Shown piece by piece: positions 1 to 8,390 of a DNA stretch of 28,559 nt. The notes under the pieces were generated by a model. That model made no database searches. It saw only the letters and a program-made list of their open reading frames with translations, and was not told the origin of the DNA. A program made the position numbers and the translations under genes. How positions within the stretch are numbered: position 1 is the first letter of the stretch; every line of letters begins with the position of its first letter. The DNA is taken from positions 1-28,559 of the forward strand of contig CAZUDB010000047.1 of assembly GCA_964619055.1 (NCBI GenBank), in the 5' to 3' direction. Origin of the DNA: CAYVUM01 sp964619055 (GTDB lineage Bacteria > Pseudomonadota > Alphaproteobacteria > Rhodospirillales > Defluviicoccaceae).

Positions 1-568
1 TAAAGGGCCATTTCCGATCAGTGCCTCCGCTCGCAAGCTGGTTCAGTCGATCCAATGCCAACCTTCCTAGCAGCGCTTGCGAACATGTCGTACCCGCTGC
101 CGGAGGGAAAAATCGTCGCTGCTGTGACGCAGCCCAGTAACCAAAGGTAGCCGCAATCCAAGCCGTGCGGCTTGCCGACTCGGTGGCACGGAATCGCCGT
201 CACCGCCACCACGCATCCGTCAGCGCGGTGGATCTTCGCATGCCGGTGGTGCCGTTACGGTTACCCGCAAGAGCCCTTTCGATCCCAACGCCTTACGCCG
301 CCTTCCTGCCCCAACGCTTGATCACGCCGAAAACCCACACCCGAGGCCCCTTGACTCAATCGTCCGCAAGCGGTTTTTCTGCTTCACCTGATGGCAGGTC
401 TCGATTCCGGGGTGCGACGATCGCTCGCAGGGTCGAGGCCTTTCTGTCTTTGCGCCGCTGATTGGCGCGCCGCAGATCGGGGCAATGGGCGGGAAACGGG
501 CGCTGCAAGGGCAGGCGTCCAAGACGTCCGACGCCGAAACCAAAGGCTTAAGAGAGCCAGGTAACGCC
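1..568. other. Leader/intergenic stretch upstream of the Calvin-cycle operon
   Basis: I see no convincing gene here; the short open frames have no recognisable domain and no good ribosome binding site. A TTGACT hexamer at 351-356 could be a -35 element, but nothing like TATAAT lies 16-18 bp downstream, so I do not call a promoter. The phosphoribulokinase reading frame is open upstream to 485, but the extra 28 residues do not look like family sequence. Regulatory sites for the operon, for example for a LysR-type CbbR regulator, would be expected here; I cannot identify one. Confidence 0.5.
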
Positions 569-1504
569 ATGACCGAGCGCGAAAATCCCGTCATCATCGG
601 CATCGTCGGTGATTCCGGTGCGGGAAAAACCACGCTCGCCGCGGGTGTTGCCGAGGTCCTGGGGCCGGAGCGGACCGTCAACATCTGCATCGACGATTAC
701 CACCGCTATGACCGCGCCGCGCGCGCGCAGAACGGCCTAACCCCCCACGATCCGGCCTGCAACTACCTGGATATTCTGGTCCAGCACGTCACCCTGCTGC
801 GAGACGGCCAGCCGATCCTGAAGCCCGTCTACAATCACAACGGCGGTGTGCTGGAGGCCCCACAGTATGTGGAGCCCAAGCCGTTCATCATCCTTGAGGG
901 CTTGCTCGGCTATGCAACACCGGAGCTGCGCAACGTCTATGACGTCAAGTTCTACCTGGAGCCGGAGGTTGGCCTGCGCCGACGCTGGAAGCTGCAGCGC
1001 GACACCAGCCACGGTGGCTACACGCCCCTGCAGGTGGAGGCGGCGATGGCGCGCCTGCGCGCCGACAGCGAACGCTATGTGATCCCGCAGCGCCGCCACG
1101 CCGATATGGTGGTGAGCTTCTATCCGCCGGACAGACATCCCGAGGACACAGGCGAGCATCTGAACTGCGCCCACATCCTGCGTCCCACGTTGCCGCATCT
1201 TGACCTAACGCCGGTGCTGGAGCAGGCCAAGGACAACGGCGGCCTCGTGCTGGAACTGGCGCGCGACGTGGACGGCCGGCCGGTGGACGTCCTGCATGTG
1301 ATGTCCAATCTGGCGAACGGCGACGCCAACCTGCTCGAGTCCTCGCTGTGGGGGCTGATCCCCCATGCGGCATCGGGCCACAAGCGGATCGGTGCGTTCC
1401 GTGATGCGAATGACACGGTCTGCTACGGTCGTGCGCTGGCGCTGTCGCAGTTGCTGATCACCCACTATCTCTTGACCGCCGCCGATGCCAACCATGTCAG
1501 CTGA
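569..1504 (+). CDS. cbbP: Phosphoribulokinase (class II-like)
   Basis: Likely phosphorylates ribulose 5-phosphate to ribulose 1,5-bisphosphate with ATP, the step feeding RuBisCO. The 311-residue protein opens with a Walker A loop GDSGAGKT (residues 14-21), followed by ICIDDYHRYDR (about 39-49) containing the Asp pair expected for catalysis and Mg binding, then a KPVYNHNGG stretch and an IILEGL strand typical of the P-loop kinase fold. The layout resembles the cyanobacterial/plant-type (class II) enzyme more than the roughly 290-residue proteobacterial class I enzyme. The P-loop Cys of the thioredoxin-regulated plant enzyme is Ala here, so that redox switch is absent. I chose the ATG at 569, preceded by an AGAGAGCCAGG stretch, over the upstream in-frame ATG at 485, whose 28 extra residues are not family-like. 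Transketolase follows 13 bp downstream, which supports a Calvin-cycle role. A uridine-kinase-like relative is the main alternative. Confidence 0.88.
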   Translation: MTERENPVIIGIVGDSGAGKTTLAAGVAEVLGPERTVNICIDDYHRYDRAARAQNGLTPHDPACNYLDILVQHVTLLRDGQPILKPVYNHNGGVLEAPQYVEPKPFIILEGLLGYATPELRNVYDVKFYLEPEVGLRRRWKLQRDTSHGGYTPLQVEAAMARLRADSERYVIPQRRHADMVVSFYPPDRHPEDTGEHLNCAHILRPTLPHLDLTPVLEQAKDNGGLVLELARDVDGRPVDVLHVMSNLANGDANLLESSLWGLIPHAASGHKRIGAFRDANDTVCYGRALALSQLLITHYLLTAADANHVS

Positions 1505-1517
1505 AGGGAGACCGCCG

Positions 1518-3647
1518 ATGCCGGGCGCACTCGCCAAGTCGGTTCAGGACATCGACACCCTGAATGCCGCCCCAGCGCGTGGAGTGGAGACCGAACCACG
1601 CGTCGCCACCCACGACGAGATGGTGGATGCGATCCGCATGCTCGCGGCCGATGCCGTGCAGAAGGCCAAATCGGGGCACCCTGGCCTGCCCATGGGCATG
1701 GCCAACGTGGCGACCGTGTTGTGGACGCGGTTTTTGAAGTTCGATCCCGCCGATCCGGAGTGGGAGGATCGCGATCGCTTTATCCTGTCCGCCGGCCACG
1801 GCTCCATGCTGCTGTATTCGCTGCTGTATCTCACCGGCTATGAGGACATCACGCTGGAGGAGATCAAGCGATTCCGCCAGCTCCATTCCAAAACGCCCGG
1901 CCATCCCGAGTATGGCGTCGCCCGCGGCATCGAGACCACCACCGGCCCGCTTTCACAAGGGCTCGGCAACGCTGTCGGCATGGCGCTTGCGGAGCGGCTC
2001 CGCAACCAGCGCTGGGGTGACGACATCGTCAACCACTACACCTATTGCGTCGTTGGTGACGGCTGTTTGATGGAGGGCATGAGCCAGGAGGCCATCTCGC
2101 TTGCCGGGTTCCTGCGCCTGCATAAGCTGATCGTGCTCTGGGACGACAACCGCATCTCCATCGACGGTCCCACGTCGCTGGCGACGGCGGACAACCAGCT
2201 CGCCCGGTTCGAGTCCTGCGGCTGGCATGCGGTCGCCGTCGAGGGCGATGATCCGGAGGCTATCGCCGCAGCGATAGCCAAGGCCCAGCGCTCCGACCGG
2301 CCGTCCCTGATCGCATGCCGCACGGTCATCGGTCGCGGGTCACCCACCAAGCAAGGCACGGCGGCGGCCCACGGTGCGCCGCTGGGTGAGGAGGACATTG
2401 CCGGATTGCGGGAAGCCATCGAATGGCCCCATCCACCGTTTCACGTGCCGCCGCACGTCTTGGCCGCCTGGCGGACGGCGGGAGCCCGCGGTGCTGACGA
2501 TCGTTTGGCGTGGAAGGCCCGGTTCGAGGCCCTGGACGCGGACCGACGTGCGGAGTTCGAGCGCACCAGTGCGGGCCGGCTGGCTCCGGGCTGGCAGGCG
2601 CCATTGAACGAATTCAAGCGCAAGCTCGCTATCGAGCGGCCGAAGTGGGCAACACGCAAAGCCTCCGGGCAGGCCTTGGAAATGCTGACCGATGCCTTTC
2701 CGGAGATCATTGGCGGCTCGGCGGACCTTTCGGAGTCCTGCTGCACGCGAACGCCCAACATGACCGATGTCGCGCCCGGCGATTACTCCGGGCGTTACGT
2801 CCGCTACGGCGTGCGGGAGCATGCCATGGCCGCGGTTATGAACGGCATGGCGCTCCATGGCGGGTTCATCCCCTATGGCGGCACGTTCCTTGTGTTCGTC
2901 GACTATATGCGGGGTGCTGTCCGCATGTCGGCGCTGATGAAACAGCGCGTCATCTACGTTCTTACCCACGACTCCATCGGTGTCGGGGAGGATGGTCCCA
3001 CCCATCACCCGTCGGAGACCATCGCGGGTCTGCGCGTCATGCCGAACCTGCTCGTCATGCGCCCGTGTGATGCCGTCGAAACCTTTGAGTGTTGGGTGAT
3101 CGCGCTGACCGAGTACGACATGCCGTCGGCCCTTGTGTTGACTCGTCAGGCGGTTCCAGCCGTTCGCACCGAGCATGTAAGCAACAACCTGTGCGCGCGC
3201 GGCGCTTATGTGCTGGCCGAGGCTGAGGGTGGGGAGCGTGAGGTCACGCTGTTCGCCACCGGCTCGGAGGTCCACATTGCCTGTCATGCTCGCGATCGCC
3301 TGCAGGCGGAGGGGATTCCGACGGCCGTCGTCTCCATGCCGTGCTGGGAGTTGTTCGAGTTACAGCCGGACAAGTACCGCCGGGAGGTGATGGGACCGAC
3401 CTGGCCGCAGGCGGTGCGCGTCGCCGTTGAAGCCGCAATCTCGCCCGGGTGGGACAAGTACATCGGTGACCACGGCGTGTTCATCGGCCTGAAGGAGTTC
3501 AGCCTGTCGGCCCCCGGTCCCGATCTGTTCGAGTACTTCGGCATCACGGCCGACAACGTCGTTTTGAAAACTCGGGACGCCGTCGCCCGCCGCCGTGCCG
3601 TGGCCGGGCGGGTCAGCCGCACGGCCGGGATCGACGTGGTCAGTTGA
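1518..3647 (+). CDS. tkt: Transketolase
   Basis: Thiamine-diphosphate enzyme transferring two-carbon ketol units among sugar phosphates in the Calvin and pentose-phosphate cycles; cytosolic. The 709-residue protein has the full three-domain layout: an N-terminal domain with SGHPG near residue 54, the cofactor motif GDGCLMEG (about 180) running to WDDNRISIDG (about 210), a pyrimidine domain with GVREHAM near 433 where the catalytic Glu lies, and a C-terminal domain. About 30 poorly conserved residues precede the domain start. The ATG at 1518 has a strong AAGGGAG Shine-Dalgarno 7 bp upstream; an in-frame ATG at 1485 would overlap the kinase gene. Position between phosphoribulokinase and epimerase makes the Calvin-cycle isozyme (cbbT) likely. 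Confidence 0.96.
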   Translation: MPGALAKSVQDIDTLNAAPARGVETEPRVATHDEMVDAIRMLAADAVQKAKSGHPGLPMGMANVATVLWTRFLKFDPADPEWEDRDRFILSAGHGSMLLYSLLYLTGYEDITLEEIKRFRQLHSKTPGHPEYGVARGIETTTGPLSQGLGNAVGMALAERLRNQRWGDDIVNHYTYCVVGDGCLMEGMSQEAISLAGFLRLHKLIVLWDDNRISIDGPTSLATADNQLARFESCGWHAVAVEGDDPEAIAAAIAKAQRSDRPSLIACRTVIGRGSPTKQGTAAAHGAPLGEEDIAGLREAIEWPHPPFHVPPHVLAAWRTAGARGADDRLAWKARFEALDADRRAEFERTSAGRLAPGWQAPLNEFKRKLAIERPKWATRKASGQALEMLTDAFPEIIGGSADLSESCCTRTPNMTDVAPGDYSGRYVRYGVREHAMAAVMNGMALHGGFIPYGGTFLVFVDYMRGAVRMSALMKQRVIYVLTHDSIGVGEDGPTHHPSETIAGLRVMPNLLVMRPCDAVETFECWVIALTEYDMPSALVLTRQAVPAVRTEHVSNNLCARGAYVLAEAEGGEREVTLFATGSEVHIACHARDRLQAEGIPTAVVSMPCWELFELQPDKYRREVMGPTWPQAVRVAVEAAISPGWDKYIGDHGVFIGLKEFSLSAPGPDLFEYFGITADNVVLKTRDAVARRRAVAGRVSRTAGIDVVS

Positions 3648-4327
3648 GCGAGACCGTTGCGCCCGTGACGAACGGCGTCAAAATCGCGCCCTCTATTCTG
3701 TCGGCGGACTTTGCCAGGCTGGGGGAGGAAATCCGGGCCGTGGACGACGCGGGAGCGGACTGGATCCATGTGGATGTCATGGATGGCCATTTCGTCCCGA
3801 ACCTGACGATCGGGCCGGTGGTGATCCGCGCGATCCGCCACATCACCGATAAGCCATTCGACGTCCACCTGATGATCGACCCAGCAGGGCCGTACCTGGA
3901 GGCATTTGCAGAAGCGGGGGCGGACGTCATCACGGTCCATGCCGAGGCGGACCGCCACCTGGACCGCTCGCTGCAGGTCATTCGCGACCTCGGCCGTAAA
4001 GCCGGCGTTTCCCTCAATCCGTCGACGCCGGAAACCGTCCTGGAGCACGTCCTGGACCGGCTCGATCTGATCCTGGTGATGACCGTCAATCCCGGCTTCG
4101 GCGGCCAGGCCTTCATTCCGGCTCAATTGGAAAAGATCCGCCGCATCCGTGCCATGATCGGCGACCGCCCGATCGCGCTCGAGGTGGATGGCGGCATCAA
4201 TGCCGAAACGGCCCCACAGGTCATCACCGCCGGTGCCAACGTACTGGTGGCCGGCACGGCCGTCTATGGCGAGCGGGATTACGCCGCCGCCATCGCCGCG
4301 CTCCGGCCCAATCTCGTGGCGGTCTAA
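3644..4327 (+). CDS. rpe: Ribulose-phosphate 3-epimerase
   Basis: Interconverts ribulose 5-phosphate and xylulose 5-phosphate, linking transketolase output to phosphoribulokinase substrate. The 227-residue TIM barrel carries the family signature: APSILSAD near the N-terminus, IHVDVMDGHFVPN with catalytic Asp44 and metal-binding His42, PFDVHLM with His75, TVNPGFGGQ, and EVDGGIN with catalytic Asp182. The start is a TTG at 3644 overlapping the transketolase stop by 4 bp (TTGA), suggesting translational coupling; a GTG at 3665 is the alternative and would remove only seven residues. It is the last gene of the kinase-transketolase-epimerase operon and converges on the transporter gene 28 bp further on. 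Confidence 0.96.
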   Translation: MSETVAPVTNGVKIAPSILSADFARLGEEIRAVDDAGADWIHVDVMDGHFVPNLTIGPVVIRAIRHITDKPFDVHLMIDPAGPYLEAFAEAGADVITVHAEADRHLDRSLQVIRDLGRKAGVSLNPSTPETVLEHVLDRLDLILVMTVNPGFGGQAFIPAQLEKIRRIRAMIGDRPIALEVDGGINAETAPQVITAGANVLVAGTAVYGERDYAAAIAALRPNLVAV

Positions 4328-4355
4328 CGTCTCGCTGGTCGAGGTCCGGATGGGC

Positions 4356-6140
4356 TCAGAACGGCCAGATCAGTGGCGTGACCAGCACGGTGACGATGCC
4401 GACGAGGACATTCATCGGCAACCCGACCCTTAGAAAATCGGTGAATCGATAGCCGCCCGCGTTGTAGACGAGGGTGTTGGTCTGATAGCCAATGGGCGTG
4501 GCGAAACTGGCCGAGGCGGCGAACATCACCACAACCAGGAAAGGGCGGGAATCAAAGCCAAGCTGGTCGGCCAAAGCCACGACGATGGGGGTCGCCACGA
4601 CAGCGACGGCGTTGTTGGTCACGGCCTCGGTCAGGATCGACACCACCGCATAGACGGCAGCAAGCACAAGGATCGGTGGCACCTCGGCGAGGCCCGGTGC
4701 CGCTTTATCGGCGATCAGCGCAATGGCGCCGGTCTTGTTGAGGGATTCGCCGACGGCGAGCATGGACAGGATCAGGACGAGCAGCCGCCAATCAACGGCC
4801 TGAAACGCTTCCGCCGCGTCCACACACCGGCACAGCAGCACCGCGGCCACACCGATCAGGGCCATCCCGGCGATGGGCAACACCTCGAATGTCGCGCCTA
4901 GGATCACGCCGATCAGAATCGCGATCGCGATCGGCGCCTTGCTTCGACGATAGGGGCCCTGCTGCGGCTCGGCGAGGCTCAGTAGGTCCATGTCCTCCGC
5001 CAGCCGGCGCAGGTCCTCGGGCGCGCCTTCCAGCAACAACGTGTCACCCACCTTCAGCGGAATTTTTTCCAGCCGGGCTTCGATGTTCTCGCCCTGGCGA
5101 TGAAGTGCCAGCGGATAGACCCCATAGCGGCGGCGGATCCTCAGATGAAGCAGTGACTTGCCAAGCAGTTTGGCGCCAGGTCCGAGCAAGGCCTCGACCA
5201 CCATGCTCTCCCGGCTGGCAACCGGCGCCAGTTCGCGACTGTCGGCGAACTTGAGCGTCTCCCCCTCGCGAAGCGCCATGACGTCCGCGACCGACGACTT
5301 GAGAACAACCCGGTCGCCGGCTTTCAGCACCACCTCATCGATCGCTCGCCGGAGGGACAGATCGCCGCGGACAACGTCGACCAGGCTGCAGTCGCCGGAA
5401 CTGAACGCGTCCACCTCCACGGCGCGCCGTCCGATCATGGCCGACTGCTGGGGGATCAGGACCTCGACCAGAAAGCGTTGCGGCTCGCGGGGTCCGAGCA
5501 AGCTCGCCATCGTCTCCCGGTCCGGCAGCAGGCGCACACCATAGACGAGCACGAACGCGCCGCCGATGGCCACGATGATCAAGCCCAGCGGTGTGATCTC
5601 GAACAGACCGAACGGTGGCAAACCGAGATCGCGGGCGATGCCATCCACGAGGAGGTTCGTCGAGGTGCCGATCAGGCTGCAGGTGCCGCCGAGGATCGTC
5701 GCATAGGACATCGGAATCAGTAGGCGGGATGGCGCCGTCGCCATGCTGCGGCAGAGTCCGATGACAACGGGGATCATCACCATCACCACCGGCGTGTTGT
5801 TGAGAAATGCCGATGCCGGCACGATGATCGCCATCAGGGCGAAGAGGACCCATCGCGGCCCATGGCCCGTAAGCCGGCCCAATCGTCTGGCGACGGTGTC
5901 AAGCGCGCCGGTGCGCGCCAGGGCGGCGCTGAGCACAAACATGGCGGCAATGGTGGCCGGAGCGCTGTTCGACAGCGTGCCTAGCACGTCCGGTGTCTCC
6001 AAAACGCCCAAGGCGAGCAGAACTGCGACACCGGCGACGGCCGTAACCTCGGGCGGATAGCGCTCGATCATAAACGACACGAACATCACGGCGACAACGC
6101 CGAGGGCCACTACCGAGCCCAGGTCCTCTAAGCCAGTCAT
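4356..6140 (-). CDS. SLC13-family transporter with central TrkA-C domains
   Basis: Inner-membrane permease of the SLC13/ion transporter superfamily. Hydrophobic segments fill the first and last thirds of the 594-residue protein, including FLNNTPVVMVMIP and a matching TEAVTNNAVAVVATPIV, the paired re-entrant signature loops of the family. Between them lie about 200 soluble residues with two repeats (around LGPREPQRFLVEVLIPQQSAM and SMVVEALLGPGAKL) that look like TrkA-C (RCK-C) regulatory domains. The substrate cannot be read from sequence; relatives carry sulfate, dicarboxylates or other anions. The ATG at 6140 is used; an in-frame TTG at 6164 would add eight residues. It is transcribed toward the Calvin-cycle operon and appears monocistronic. 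Confidence 0.88.
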   Translation of the reverse strand: MTGLEDLGSVVALGVVAVMFVSFMIERYPPEVTAVAGVAVLLALGVLETPDVLGTLSNSAPATIAAMFVLSAALARTGALDTVARRLGRLTGHGPRWVLFALMAIIVPASAFLNNTPVVMVMIPVVIGLCRSMATAPSRLLIPMSYATILGGTCSLIGTSTNLLVDGIARDLGLPPFGLFEITPLGLIIVAIGGAFVLVYGVRLLPDRETMASLLGPREPQRFLVEVLIPQQSAMIGRRAVEVDAFSSGDCSLVDVVRGDLSLRRAIDEVVLKAGDRVVLKSSVADVMALREGETLKFADSRELAPVASRESMVVEALLGPGAKLLGKSLLHLRIRRRYGVYPLALHRQGENIEARLEKIPLKVGDTLLLEGAPEDLRRLAEDMDLLSLAEPQQGPYRRSKAPIAIAILIGVILGATFEVLPIAGMALIGVAAVLLCRCVDAAEAFQAVDWRLLVLILSMLAVGESLNKTGAIALIADKAAPGLAEVPPILVLAAVYAVVSILTEAVTNNAVAVVATPIVVALADQLGFDSRPFLVVVMFAASASFATPIGYQTNTLVYNAGGYRFTDFLRVGLPMNVLVGIVTVLVTPLIWPF

Positions 6141-6338
6141 CGCACTGCACCGAAGGGGCTCCAAGGCGGCCGGGACCGACCCCAGAGGTTATGGAGGGAA
6201 TTGGCAATGGGGAGTAAACCCGGGCGCGCGCGGAGGCAAGCGCGATCCCGGTCGACAGGCAGGATAGGCCGGGTAGGATGGCGATGTCGGCGCTGATCGG
6301 CGCCGGCCCTCGGACTTGCGATGAAAAAGGAAAATCCA

Positions 6339-6788
6339 ATGATACCCGCTCTCAAGCCCCGCAACGCGGACTATGAGCAGGCGGTCGGCGCCTACGTGGC
6401 GGCCCAGAACTACCTGACCATGCTTGGTGTCGAGAGCACGGTGGTCGCGCCCGGACGGGTCGACTATCGCGTGCACTTCCGCCCGGATCTGGGCCAACAG
6501 GATGGCCTGTTCCATGGTGGGGTCGTCGGTGGTCTCGCCGAAGCGGTCATGGGGGCCTCCGCCTTTACCCTGGTGGAGCCGGGCGCCAACGTCGTCGGCG
6601 CCTCATATCGCCTGGACCTGCTCGCCCCCGGCGAGGGCCCGGTGATGACCGCCCGCGGCACCGTCATCAAATCCGGGCGCACGCTCATCGTCTGTCGCGC
6701 CGACGTCATCGTCACCAAGGACGACGGCGAGGAGACGCTCGCCGCCATCGCCCAAGGCACGATGGCGGTGATCCCGCCCCGCTCATGA
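6339..6788 (+). CDS. PaaI-type hotdog-fold thioesterase
   Basis: Probably hydrolyses acyl-CoA or aryl-CoA thioesters in the cytosol. The 149-residue protein has the PaaI/YiiD-like hotdog pattern: a helix followed by LGQQDGLFHGGVVGGLAEAVMGASAF, where HGG and the following acidic residue are the usual active-site region, then strands containing NVVGASYRLDLLAP and KSGRTLIVCRADV. The ATG at 6339 has AAGGA 7 bp upstream; the ATG at 6321 would add six residues (MKKENP) that include that ribosome binding site. Its stop overlaps the next gene by 4 bp (ATGA), so it is the first gene of a three-gene coupled operon. Substrate unknown. Confidence 0.88.
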   Translation: MIPALKPRNADYEQAVGAYVAAQNYLTMLGVESTVVAPGRVDYRVHFRPDLGQQDGLFHGGVVGGLAEAVMGASAFTLVEPGANVVGASYRLDLLAPGEGPVMTARGTVIKSGRTLIVCRADVIVTKDDGEETLAAIAQGTMAVIPPRS

Positions 6789-7372
6789 CTGTCGATATCC
6801 GACCCCTGGAGGGGGATGCACTGCGAGAGGCATTGCCGGGCTTAGCGCGTCTGCGCATCACCGTGTTTCGGGAGTGGCCTTATCTATACGAGGGCGACAT
6901 GGAGTACGAGGCCGGCTATGTCGCCACCTATGCGAACAGCGCCGATGCGATCGTGGTCGGCGCCTACGACGGGGATGACCTGGTTGGTGCCGCCACCGGT
7001 GCCCCTATGGAGGACCACCCGGACGCCTTCGCCGATCCGTTCGCTCGGATCGGCTACGACCTGAAGGATGTCTACTACTGCGGTGAGTCTGTCCTGCTGC
7101 CGGCCTATCGCGGCCGCGGCATTGGCAACGCGTTCTTCGACCATCGGGAGGCCCATGGCCGACGCCTGGGCCGACGCTGGTCATGCTTCTGTTCCGTGAT
7201 CCGCCCGCAGAACCATCCCCTGAAGCCGGCCGACTACCGGCCGCTGAACGCGTTCTGGGAGAAGCGGGGCTACCACCCGATGCCGGGCGTCGAGGCCCAT
7301 TTCGCCTGGAAGGATGTGGACCAGCCTGAGGAAACCGAGAAGCCCATGCAGTTCTGGATCCGCGAGCTTTAA
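6785..7372 (+). CDS. GNAT-family N-acetyltransferase
   Basis: The 195-residue protein contains a GNAT core: the strand VVGAYDGDDLVGAATG followed by VLLPAYRGRGIGNAFFDHREAHGR, whose RGRGIG is the acetyl-CoA pyrophosphate loop (motif A), and a C-terminal strand with FWEKRGYHP. The acceptor is unknown. It overlaps the thioesterase gene by 4 bp and the nitrilase gene by 1 bp (TAATG), so the three products are likely made together. Domain order and adjacency match proteins annotated as bifunctional GNAT/carbon-nitrogen hydrolases, in which the same two domains are fused; here they remain two frames. Confidence 0.9.
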   Translation: MTVDIRPLEGDALREALPGLARLRITVFREWPYLYEGDMEYEAGYVATYANSADAIVVGAYDGDDLVGAATGAPMEDHPDAFADPFARIGYDLKDVYYCGESVLLPAYRGRGIGNAFFDHREAHGRRLGRRWSCFCSVIRPQNHPLKPADYRPLNAFWEKRGYHPMPGVEAHFAWKDVDQPEETEKPMQFWIREL

Positions 7373-8259
7373 TGGCTCGGATCGCCGCCGCCGCCTATCC
7401 GCTCAGTTGGTTTGACGACTGGCGGCAGACGGAGGAGAAGCTGTCCGCTTGGGTTGTGGAAGCGGCGGGGCAGGGCGCCGACCTTCTGCTGTTTCCCGAG
7501 TACGCGGGTATGGAGCTGGCGACGCTGGCGGGCGCAGACATCGCTGCGGACCTGAAGCGATCCGTCGATGCCGTGACGAAGCAGTTGGCACCCCATGACG
7601 AATTGCTCACCACCTTGGCCGCCCGCCACGGCGTCCACATCTGCGCCGGCACCGCGCCGGTCCGGCTGGACGATGGCCGTGTCGTCAACCGCGCCCGGCT
7701 GATCGCTCCGTCGGGCTACGCCGGTCACCAGGACAAGCTGATCCTGACCCCTTATGAGCGAGAGGTGTGGTCCATCAGTCCGGGTCAGGAGATGGCCCTG
7801 TTCGCAACGGCCCTTGGCCGCATCGGCATCACCATTTGCTTCGACGCAGAATTTCCGTTGATCCCGCGCGCCTTGGTCCAGGCGGGGGCCGAAATCATCC
7901 TGGTGCCGTCGGCCACGGACACGCGGGCCGGCGCAAAGCGCGTTCGGATTGGGGCGATGGCCCGCGCCCTGGAGGGGCAGTGTGTCGTCGTCCAAGCACC
8001 GCTGGTGGGACCGGCGGCCTGGTCTCCGGCCGTGGACATCAGCTATGGCTCGGCCGCGATCTTTTGTCCCCCCGATCACGGCTTTCCGGAAACGGGCGTG
8101 CTGGCCGAAGGGGCTATGGACCAGCCGGGCTGGGTAACGGCCGAGGCGGACTTGAACGCAATCACCCACGTCCGCCGCCACGGCCAGGTCCTAAACCACA
8201 GCCTGTGGACCGAGCAGGACAGCCGTCTCGGCGCCGTGTCGATCGTGACCCTGGATTGA
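7372..8259 (+). CDS. Carbon-nitrogen hydrolase (nitrilase superfamily)
   Basis: Hydrolyses amide or nitrile C-N bonds; the exact substrate is not evident. The 295-residue protein keeps the full catalytic triad in family context: Glu43 in LLLFPEYAGMEL, Lys122 in HQDKLILTPYER and Cys156 in IGITICFDAEFP. The next segment, GAEIILVPSATDT, is the usual strand after the nucleophile. No signal peptide is visible, so it is cytosolic. It is the third gene of the thioesterase-GNAT-nitrilase operon; the 1-bp overlap with the GNAT gene suggests coupled translation and perhaps a shared metabolic step, such as an acetylated amine/amide intermediate (inference). Confidence 0.92.
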   Translation: MARIAAAAYPLSWFDDWRQTEEKLSAWVVEAAGQGADLLLFPEYAGMELATLAGADIAADLKRSVDAVTKQLAPHDELLTTLAARHGVHICAGTAPVRLDDGRVVNRARLIAPSGYAGHQDKLILTPYEREVWSISPGQEMALFATALGRIGITICFDAEFPLIPRALVQAGAEIILVPSATDTRAGAKRVRIGAMARALEGQCVVVQAPLVGPAAWSPAVDISYGSAAIFCPPDHGFPETGVLAEGAMDQPGWVTAEADLNAITHVRRHGQVLNHSLWTEQDSRLGAVSIVTLD

Positions 8260-8390
8260 AATCGATCACGATCACGTCATCGGAGTTACGCAAAAGGGCT
8301 GCACGACCGTCATCGCTTAGTCCGCAAGGGGTAACCCAAGCGCGCTACTCTGGTCCCATTAATCGAAACGTCAGAAGGGGAGTGGGACCA

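Noticed and set aside
351..379. TTGACT and nearby CCGC-AA-GCGG-TTTTT as promoter or terminator of the Calvin-cycle operon
   Set aside because: No -10 box at proper spacing and a stem of only 4 bp.
2340..3287. 315-codon minus-strand open frame inside transketolase
   Set aside because: Shadow of a strongly supported gene; no recognisable family.
7767..8390. In-frame 208-codon extension upstream of the EEP gene
   Set aside because: It runs out of frame over the nitrilase gene, and the strong ribosome binding site and signal peptide begin at 8391.
8260..8390. GG-N10-GC spacing upstream of the EEP gene as a possible sigma-54 promoter
   Set aside because: The bases around it (AAGGGGT and AAGCG) lack the TGGC and TTGC boxes, unlike the two elements at 11777 and 13724.
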